Source of the DNA: Pseudomonas sp.
GTDB taxonomy: Bacteria; Pseudomonadota; Gammaproteobacteria; Pseudomonadales; Pseudomonadaceae
NCBI GenBank assembly: GCA_003523465.1
Contig: DQAA01000018.1
Location: 1 to 6,887 of the forward strand
Direction of reading: 5' to 3'
DNA: 6,887 nt
A model generated the notes under the pieces. It ran no database searches. It saw only the letters and a program-made list of their open reading frames with translations, and was not told the origin of the DNA. Each line of letters begins with the position of its first letter. Within the stretch, counting starts at the first letter, position 1. The position numbers and the translations under genes are program-made. Positions 1 through 6,887 of this stretch are shown piece by piece.

Positions 1-404
1 CGGTGGTGGCGCTGATCGGCCTGTGCATTGGCTGCTACACCTGGCTCGACGGCCAGGCGATCCGCCGCTGGGCGCAGCCGCTGGATTACCTGGTGTGGCT
101 GACCCTGGCCTGTTCCCTGCCATTTCCGCTGGTTGCCGGCATCGCCCGCCGCGCGCCGTTCGTGCAGTTCTGGCGCAGCCAATGGAAGTTGGGGCTGACC
201 GTCGGCGTCTGCGTGCTGCTCAGCTACGCTCTGGTGCTCTGGGCCATGCACCTGGGATCGGTGGCGGAAGCGGCGGCATTGCGCGAGGTCAGCGTGATCC
301 TCGTGGTGCTGATGGGCATGCGCTACCTCAAAGAACCTTTTGGCGGGCCCAGGCTCTTAGCCTGTGCCCTGGTGCTGGTCGGGATGCTGGTAATGAAGCT
401 CTGA
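1..404 (+). CDS. EamA/DMT-family inner-membrane transporter, C-terminal part (5' end outside window)
   Basis: The reading frame is open from the left edge (first full codon at base 3) and stops with TGA at 402-404, giving the last 133 or so residues of a longer protein. Four or five hydrophobic helices are visible: around residues 1-20, 27-48, 62-82, 88-107 and 115-133 of the fragment. The segment with YTWLDG near the start and the EAAALREVS...YLKEPFG...LVLVGMLVM ending are characteristic of the second EamA repeat of drug/metabolite transporters, which are usually about 280-300 residues with ten helices. The family exports small metabolites or amino acids across the inner membrane; the substrate cannot be told from this part. 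The GTG codons at 3 and 6 are internal codons rather than starts, because a lone half-transporter is unlikely and the frame is open to the edge. The MAPEG gene follows 37 nt downstream on the same strand, so the two may be co-transcribed. Confidence 0.85.
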   Translation, partial: VVALIGLCIGCYTWLDGQAIRRWAQPLDYLVWLTLACSLPFPLVAGIARRAPFVQFWRSQWKLGLTVGVCVLLSYALVLWAMHLGSVAEAAALREVSVILVVLMGMRYLKEPFGGPRLLACALVLVGMLVMKL

Positions 405-427
405 CCGTAACGATTTTCGACTCTGAC

Positions 428-432
428 AAGGA
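428..432 (+). promoter_or_regulatory. Ribosome binding site of the MAPEG gene
   Basis: AAGGA lies 9 nt before the ATG at 442 and fixes this start. It sits inside the 37-nt gap after the transporter stop codon. Confidence 0.65.
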
Positions 433-441
433 CCTCAAACC

Positions 442-825
442 ATGACCGTCGCTTTCTGGTGCGTACTGATCGCCCTGATCCTGCCCTATGTTTGCACCAT
501 CATTGCCAAGTTCAGCAGTGGCTTCACGTTGCGTGACAACCATGACCCGCGAACCTTCCTGGCCGGGCTCAGCGGTCTGCCGAAACGGGCCAACGCGGCG
601 CAGATGAACAGCTTCGAGATCCTGCCGGCGTTCATCGCCGCAGTGGTGATCGCGGATATCGTCGGCAACGTCGGGCAGAAGACCCAGGACGTGCTGGCGG
701 TGCTGTTCATCACCTCGCGCCTGCTCTACATCATTTTCTACCTGGCGGACTGGGCGATGTTGCGCTCGCTGGTGTGGTTTGCGGGGGTTGGCTTGATCGT
801 GGGGTTCTTCGTCGTTTCGGCGTGA
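442..825 (+). CDS. MAPEG-family small membrane protein
   Basis: This 127-residue protein has four predicted membrane helices, at about residues 4-22, 58-75, 83-101 and 105-125. The signature before helix 2, R49-A-N-A-A-Q-M-N-S-F-E59, matches the conserved R..NA..N..E pattern of the MAPEG superfamily (membrane-associated proteins in eicosanoid and glutathione metabolism). The length and four-helix plan are typical of the family. Eukaryotic members act on glutathione conjugates or eicosanoids as homotrimers. Bacterial members of this short type are mostly uncharacterised, so no specific reaction is claimed. The start is supported by a good Shine-Dalgarno sequence 9 nt upstream. The gene follows a transporter gene closely and probably shares its transcript. 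It ends 5 nt before a strong hairpin at the convergent junction with mltA. Confidence 0.88.
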   Translation: MTVAFWCVLIALILPYVCTIIAKFSSGFTLRDNHDPRTFLAGLSGLPKRANAAQMNSFEILPAFIAAVVIADIVGNVGQKTQDVLAVLFITSRLLYIIFYLADWAMLRSLVWFAGVGLIVGFFVVSA

Positions 826-830
826 CCTCT

Positions 831-868
831 AGGGCCTGATCGCTGCCGAACCGCAGCGATCAGGCCCT
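831..868. terminator. Perfect 16-bp hairpin at the convergent MAPEG/mltA junction, probable bidirectional terminator
   Basis: The arms 831-846 and 853-868 are exact reverse complements around a 6-nt loop (cgaacc). The hairpin begins 5 nt after the MAPEG stop and ends 13 nt before the mltA stop codon, so it can form in both transcripts. Neither side has a U-tract: the bases after it are gaagaacaacc on the plus strand and agaggtcacg on the minus strand. It could therefore be a U-poor terminator, a factor-assisted one, or a 3'-end-stabilising hairpin. The core of its arms recurs in the hairpin at 2630-2658. Confidence 0.7.
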
Positions 869-881
869 GAAGAACAACCTC

Positions 882-2039
882 TTACTTGGCTTCAGTCTGA
901 GGAACAGCCGGCAGCGCGACACCCTTCGGCCACAACAGCCAGATCTGCCCCGCCTGCTTCATATCCCCCGCCAGCTTCCCGGCCGCCTCGCCAGTCCCCC
1001 AGAACAGATCCGCCCGCACCTCGCCGGCAATCGCCCCGCCGGTATCCTGCGCCGCTACCGGCCTGACCACCGGGCTGCCATCCGGACGGGTGGTGGACAG
1101 CCATAGCAGGCTGCCCAGCGGAATCACCTTGCGGTCGATCGCCACGCTGTAGCCCGCAGTCAACGGCACGTTGAGCGAGCCACGGGGGCCTTCGTTGCTG
1201 TCCGGGCGGGCACCGAAGAACACATAGCTGGGGTTGCTCGCCAGCAGCTCCGGGACCCGCGCCGGATTGGCCTGGGCCCAAGCGTGGATGGCACCCATGG
1301 TCACCTCTTCCTTCTTCAACTGGCCCTGCTCGACCAGCCAGCGCCCGATCGGGCGATAGGGGTGGCCGTTCTGGTCGGCATAACCCAGGCGCAACTGCCG
1401 CCCATTCTCCAGCTGGACCCGACCCGAGCCCTGGATCTGCAGGAACTGCAGGTCCATCGGGTCGGTCAGCCAGGCCACCACCGGCGCCTTGACGCCCTGG
1501 CGCTGGATCACTTCAGAGGTGTCGTAGGGCTTGAGCACGCGGCCTTCGAGGCGACCGCGCAGGCGCTTGCCCTTGAGCTCGGGGTAGATGCTGTCGAGAT
1601 CGACCACGACCATGTCCTCGGGGATGCCGTAGACCGGCACATGAGCCTGTTCGGTGCGGGTTTCGCTGCCCGGATAGACCGGCTCGTAGTAGCCGGTGAT
1701 CAGGCCGGTGGCGTTGTTTTCCGCATTGCGCAGGCTGTAGACCTCCAGCCGGGCGCCGAGGAATTCGCCGATCTGCCGGGCATCTGCGGGCACGGCCGCA
1801 GCGGCGGTGCAGGTCTCGGCCCAGATCGGGTCGCGCTTGAGTCGTTCGCAGGCGCTGCGCCAGGACTCGAAGCCGGCCACCAGGTCGCTGTCGCTGACCG
1901 TCGGCAGGTCGTTCCAGGTGGCGTGGGTGTAGGTGGCGATCGGGTGCGGTTTGGATTTTTCCGGCGCGCCGCCGTTGCAGCCGGCGAGCAGGGCGCAAAG
2001 GGAAAGGGTCCAGCCGAGGCGGCGCAGGGGGATGTTCAT
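882..2039 (-). CDS. mltA: Membrane-bound lytic murein transglycosylase A (MltA)
   Basis: MltA cleaves the MurNAc-GlcNAc bond of peptidoglycan and leaves 1,6-anhydro-MurNAc ends, during wall growth and recycling at the outer membrane. The encoded protein has 385 residues, against 365 in E. coli. A lipoprotein signal peptide ends in the lipobox L18-A-G-C21. N22 after the cysteine is not an inner-membrane retention signal, so outer-membrane sorting is expected. The MltA core includes TGYYEP at 115-120 and the QIQGSG segment at 201-206. The C-terminal 3D domain at about 293-372 has AAQDTGGAIAG, whose D332 aligns with the catalytic aspartate (Asp308 in E. coli). The start at 2039 is chosen because it places the signal peptide correctly and has AAGGAA about 7 nt upstream. 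The frame stays open further upstream to 2612, but that extension runs antisense to the cytochrome gene. The gene is divergent from that cytochrome and convergent with the MAPEG gene. Confidence 0.95.
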   Translation of the reverse strand: MNIPLRRLGWTLSLCALLAGCNGGAPEKSKPHPIATYTHATWNDLPTVSDSDLVAGFESWRSACERLKRDPIWAETCTAAAAVPADARQIGEFLGARLEVYSLRNAENNATGLITGYYEPVYPGSETRTEQAHVPVYGIPEDMVVVDLDSIYPELKGKRLRGRLEGRVLKPYDTSEVIQRQGVKAPVVAWLTDPMDLQFLQIQGSGRVQLENGRQLRLGYADQNGHPYRPIGRWLVEQGQLKKEEVTMGAIHAWAQANPARVPELLASNPSYVFFGARPDSNEGPRGSLNVPLTAGYSVAIDRKVIPLGSLLWLSTTRPDGSPVVRPVAAQDTGGAIAGEVRADLFWGTGEAAGKLAGDMKQAGQIWLLWPKGVALPAVPQTEAK

Positions 2040-2046
2040 GGGGTAT

Positions 2047-2052
2047 TTCCTT
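2047..2052 (-). promoter_or_regulatory. Ribosome binding site of mltA
   Basis: On the minus strand AAGGAA precedes the ATG at 2039 by 7 nt. It decides the start against the much longer open frame that continues upstream. Confidence 0.7.
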
Positions 2053-2107
2053 GGCGGTTGGCAGGACGGGTACGGTCCCTGCGCAACCCGTAGTTTTCTT
2101 GGGGGTA

Positions 2108-2136
2108 TTGGTCTTTGCCGGTCAGGCGAGGATACT
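2108..2136 (+). promoter_or_regulatory. Candidate sigma-70-type promoter for the cytochrome c' gene
   Basis: TTGGTC at 2108-2113 and GATACT at 2131-2136 are separated by exactly 17 bp. They match the -35 and -10 consensus at 3 and 4 of 6 positions. The predicted transcript would start near 2143, giving a leader of about 20 nt. The site lies in the 126-bp divergent region between mltA and the cytochrome gene. I saw no comparably good promoter for mltA. This is a by-eye match only. Confidence 0.35.
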
Positions 2137-2165
2137 GGCCGCCTTTTTTCCGTGAGCCGATGACC

Positions 2166-2615
2166 ATGTTGCTCAAACGTTGTTCCGTCGTACTGCTGGC
2201 CTGCCTCACCCTGACCGCCTGCGGCGGCGTGGATCCGAACTCGCCGCTGGGCCAGCGCAAGGCCATTTTCAAACAGATGCTCAAGACCAGCGAGGACATG
2301 GGCGGCATGCTGCGCGGACGCCTGGCGTTCGACGGGCAGAAATTCGCGGAGGGTGCGGTGAAGCTCGATGCGCTGTCCCACGAGCCGTGGAAACACTTCC
2401 CACAGGTCAAGGAGACGGATGATACCAGCGCCCGGGCGGATGTCTGGGAGAAACAGGCACGCTTCCAGGAGCTGGCACGACAGCTGGAAGGGGCGACGGG
2501 TGAACTGGTCGAAGTGACCAAGGCCCAGCCTTTGCAGGCTGAGGCGCTGCAAGGACCGATGGACAAGGTGGAAGCGGCTTGCAAAGCCTGTCATACCGAA
2601 TTCAGGAATCATTGA
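2166..2615 (+). CDS. Lipoprotein c-type cytochrome of the cytochrome c' (class II) family
   Basis: The 149-residue product starts with a lipoprotein signal: KR at 4-5, a hydrophobic core, and the lipobox L16-T-A-C19. The next residues, GGVD, suggest export and likely outer-membrane anchoring. A single haem-binding motif, C139-K-A-C142-H143, lies only six residues from the C-terminus, the hallmark of class II cytochromes c. The N-terminal helix motif R31-K..FK.M and spaced methionines (M38, M45, M48) resemble helix A of cytochrome c'/c556, where the sixth haem position or a ligand methionine sits. The family carries electrons or binds NO/CO in the periplasm; the role here is unknown. The start is uncertain by two codons. 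ATG at 2166 has a weak GTGAG 9 nt upstream, whereas ATG at 2160 would leave only 3 nt, so 2166 is preferred. The gene stands alone, divergent from mltA and convergent with the DUF1090 gene. Confidence 0.85.
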   Translation: MLLKRCSVVLLACLTLTACGGVDPNSPLGQRKAIFKQMLKTSEDMGGMLRGRLAFDGQKFAEGAVKLDALSHEPWKHFPQVKETDDTSARADVWEKQARFQELARQLEGATGELVEVTKAQPLQAEALQGPMDKVEAACKACHTEFRNH

Positions 2616-2629
2616 TTCCTTTTGTTTCG

Positions 2630-2658
2630 GAGGGCCTCATCGCAGCGATGAGGCCCTC
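2630..2658. terminator. Hairpin at the convergent cytochrome c'/DUF1090 junction, probable bidirectional terminator
   Basis: The arms 2630-2641 and 2647-2658 form a perfect 12-bp stem with a 5-nt loop (gcagc). The symmetry extends to 14 bp around the central A2644. It begins 14 nt after the cytochrome stop and ends 9 nt before the DUF1090 stop codon. No U-tract follows on either strand. Its arm AGGGCCTCATCGC matches the 831-868 hairpin in 12 of 13 bases. Confidence 0.65.
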
Positions 2659-2667
2659 AAGAGCGAT

Positions 2668-3063
2668 CTACTTTTCCAGTTCTTCTACAGCAGCCTGAAG
2701 CTCCTTGTTGGCCTCGGCCAGCTTGTCCTTGCGCTTGTTGATCTTCTCCGGATCGCCTTTCTTCATGGCCTTGTCCAGGTCCTTCTTGCGCTGCGCCACT
2801 TCATGGCGGGCATCCAGTACCTTCTGTTCCCGCTCCTTGCGCAGGCCGGCGTCGGTGCAGTTGGCCTGCACTTCGCTCAGGGCCTTTTCCAGCCCCGCCT
2901 GCTGCTCGGCGTTGCCATGCAGGCGGGCCTGCTCGATCTGGGTGGTGATGCTTTGCTGCTTGGCAGCGCAGCCGGTCAGCCCCGGTTGTTCCTCGACGGC
3001 CAGGGCCGGCGCGGCGAGCACGGCGCAGAGGGTGAACAGGGCAAGGGAGGAAATCGATTTCAT
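2668..3063 (-). CDS. DUF1090-family secreted, helical charged protein (YqjC-like)
   Basis: This 131-residue protein has a classical Sec signal peptide: MKS, a hydrophobic core, and AAPALA with cleavage expected after A22. The mature part is rich in Lys, Glu, Gln and Ala, with no membrane segment. It looks like two long helices capable of coiled-coil packing, at about residues 33-68 and 71-130. Two cysteines, C32 and C69, flank the first helix and could form a disulfide in the periplasm. The size, signal peptide, cysteine spacing and charged C-terminal helix match DUF1090, which includes E. coli YqjC and has no well-established function. The start is supported by GGAG 6 nt upstream. The gene lies 56 nt downstream of ligB on the same strand and may be read from the ligB transcript. 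A weak imperfect hairpin in the gap lacks a U-tract. Confidence 0.85.
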   Translation of the reverse strand: MKSISSLALFTLCAVLAAPALAVEEQPGLTGCAAKQQSITTQIEQARLHGNAEQQAGLEKALSEVQANCTDAGLRKEREQKVLDARHEVAQRKKDLDKAMKKGDPEKINKRKDKLAEANKELQAAVEELEK

Positions 3064-3069
3064 GAAAGG

Positions 3070-3073
3070 CTCC
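3070..3073 (-). promoter_or_regulatory. Ribosome binding site of the DUF1090 gene
   Basis: GGAG on the minus strand lies 6 nt before the ATG at 3063, in agreement with a start that begins directly with the signal peptide. Confidence 0.6.
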
Positions 3074-3119
3074 GTGGTCGGGCAAGCAGATTGCGTGATG
3101 CTGCCCTGATCGACGGGAT

Positions 3120-4847
<1,728 letters not shown>

Positions 4848-4890
4848 AGTGCTCGTCCAGCTTTGTCAGGGTTTGTTTCCCTGCAACGAA

Positions 4891-4922
4891 AAAGCCCCGG
4901 CCAGAGCACTGGCCGGGGCTTT
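4891..4922 (-). terminator. Intrinsic terminator of metK
   Basis: The arms 4891-4904 and 4909-4922 are perfect 14-bp complements around a 4-nt loop. The G/C-rich core (CCCCGGCCAG) is followed on the minus strand by a T-run (gctttttcg). It begins 21 nt after the metK stop. It should end the regulator-metK transcript and separate it from ligB. On the plus strand it is followed only by a broken T-run (tttctct). Confidence 0.9.
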
Positions 4923-4943
4923 CTCTACAGCGATTACCGGGTA

Positions 4944-6134
<1,191 letters not shown>

Positions 6135-6143
6135 CTCGACGGG

Positions 6144-6148
6144 TTCCT
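6144..6148 (-). promoter_or_regulatory. Ribosome binding site of metK
   Basis: AGGAA on the minus strand lies 9 nt before the metK ATG at 6134. It falls wholly in the 18-nt gap between the regulator stop (6153-6155) and metK, so a terminating ribosome would be close to this site. Confidence 0.7.
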
Positions 6149-6152
6149 GAAT

Positions 6153-6887
6153 TTACTGATGGTGAGTGTTGCCAGCCGGCCGCTGAAAATGGCGCACCTG
6201 GAGCTGGAAACCATTACGTAGGCCCACATAGAGGCTGTCTCCGGGAGCCAGTCCCGCAGCGCACGCCCAACGAAGCAGGTCGTCCTGTTCAAAGCCCAAC
6301 CAGAGGTCGCCGCAGGCTTCGCGGGCCCAACCCTGGTCGTGGCTGCACAACTCGGTAAGCAACAGGCTGCCGCCTGGTTTGACGCGGTCGGCCAGTTGCC
6401 CGAGGGCGGCGGCCGGATCGCTGAAGTGGTGCAGGACCATGTTCAGCACAACGCAATCGGCCTGGCCTTCGGTGTTACCGAGGGCATCGGCCAATTGCAG
6501 GTTTACGTTAGCCAGACGTTCACGCTGGCAGACCTGGCGCGCCAGTTCGAGCATGGTCGCGCTGTTGTCCAGCGCGGTGACCCGGGCGAAGCGGCGGGCC
6601 AGTTCGGGAAGGAACTCGCCATCGCCGGGGCCGACTTCAAGGGCCGTGGCGCCGGGCTCGAAGCTCAATTTGTCGAGCAGCGCCAGAAGGCTTTCGCGGT
6701 ACTGGGCGAGGCCGGCGATGAGGTCCTGCTGGGCGCGGAATTTTTCTTCCACGCGCAGGAAGAAGTCCTGGCGGGTGGTCGCGCGGCGCTGCTGGACCTG
6801 GCCGATCCGCACCTGCATGTCGTCCGGCAGCGGCAGGCCATCGACCTCTTCGAGCAGCGCGGCATGCAGCTTGCCGCCAAGGCTGAG
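6153..6887 (-). CDS. ArsR-family regulator with C-terminal SAM-dependent methyltransferase domain (5' end outside window)
   Basis: The frame is open to the right edge: 23 codons upstream of the internal ATG at 6818 continue without a stop and read as protein (KLHAALLEEVDGLPLPDD). The visible part is therefore the last 244 residues of a longer gene. It contains a class I methyltransferase fold: motif I E84-VGPGDGEF, an acidic residue in the ALD that ends at residue 107, LNMVLHHF at about 148-155, and VKPGGSLLLTEL at about 169-180, followed by DLWLGF. The SAM-binding motif is intact. In pseudomonads this protein, just upstream of metK, has an N-terminal ArsR-type winged-helix DNA-binding domain and about 330 residues. 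That domain is not in the window, so its presence is recalled from the family. Ending 18 nt before metK, it is likely co-transcribed with it and may sense SAM or SAH to set metK expression; this role is inferred. It could instead methylate a metabolite. Confidence 0.85.
   Translation of the reverse strand, partial: LSLGGKLHAALLEEVDGLPLPDDMQVRIGQVQQRRATTRQDFFLRVEEKFRAQQDLIAGLAQYRESLLALLDKLSFEPGATALEVGPGDGEFLPELARRFARVTALDNSATMLELARQVCQRERLANVNLQLADALGNTEGQADCVVLNMVLHHFSDPAAALGQLADRVKPGGSLLLTELCSHDQGWAREACGDLWLGFEQDDLLRWACAAGLAPGDSLYVGLRNGFQLQVRHFQRPAGNTHHQ

Noticed and set aside
1284..2093. A 269-codon plus-strand open frame opposite mltA
   Set aside because: It overlaps the clearly coding mltA gene and shows no recognisable domain.
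2040..2612. In-frame upstream extension of mltA by 191 codons
   Set aside because: The extension is antisense to the cytochrome c' gene and would bury the lipoprotein signal peptide in the middle of the protein. The ATG at 2039 has its own ribosome binding site.
3081..3107. Imperfect hairpin between ligB and the DUF1090 gene (gggcaagca / tgctgccc)
   Set aside because: The stem is only 8 bp with a bulge and a 10-nt loop, and no T-run follows on the minus strand. It is too weak to call a terminator.
4848..4890. Possible ligB promoter with CTGACA as -35 on the minus strand
   Set aside because: CTGACA matches the -35 consensus well, but no acceptable -10 hexamer occurs 16-18 bp downstream, so no promoter is annotated.
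6153..6818. Starting the methyltransferase gene at the ATG at 6818
   Set aside because: The frame remains open and protein-like up to the window edge (LHAALLEEVDGLPLPDD). This matches the known longer ArsR-methyltransferase protein, so the ATG is internal.

Overview
The window looks like a core chromosomal segment of a Pseudomonas species, most likely of the P. fluorescens group. The evidence is high GC with strong G/C third-position bias, proteins of typical pseudomonad character, and the linkage of an ArsR-type methyltransferase-regulator gene, metK and ligB. This placement is by recognition of the proteins; no database search was run. No mobile elements, tRNA/rRNA genes or CRISPR arrays are visible.

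Layout, left to right. (1) Plus strand, 1-825: the 3' end of an EamA/DMT-type inner-membrane transporter, followed 37 nt later by a small four-helix MAPEG-family membrane protein. (2) A perfect 16-bp hairpin sits at the convergent junction with mltA. (3) Minus strand, 882-2039: mltA, an outer-membrane lipoprotein lytic transglycosylase. (4) A divergent intergenic region of about 125 bp separates mltA from a plus-strand gene for a lipoprotein-type cytochrome c' (2166-2615). (5) A second hairpin, closely related to the first, lies at the convergent junction with the next minus-strand block. (6) Minus strand, 2668-4793: a small secreted DUF1090 protein preceded by ligB, an NAD+-dependent DNA ligase B with an N-terminal signal-peptide-like segment. 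(7) Minus strand, 4891-6887: a large ArsR-type regulator/SAM-methyltransferase gene (its 5' end is outside the window), then metK 18 nt downstream, ending in a classical intrinsic terminator.

Functionally these are mostly housekeeping or envelope genes with no single shared pathway. The clearest functional pairing is the SAM-binding regulator with S-adenosylmethionine synthetase, which fits feedback control of SAM supply. Four of the eight proteins carry export signals: MltA and the cytochrome are lipoproteins, and DUF1090 and LigB have signal peptides. Two more are integral membrane proteins.

I found no convincing undescribed multi-gene system. The points most worth a second look are the pair of related convergent-junction hairpins, which differ by a compensated base pair and lack U-tracts; the apparent export signal and N-terminal cysteine pair on LigB; and the regulator-methyltransferase fusion abutting metK. 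No stretch longer than 300 bases lacks a gene.
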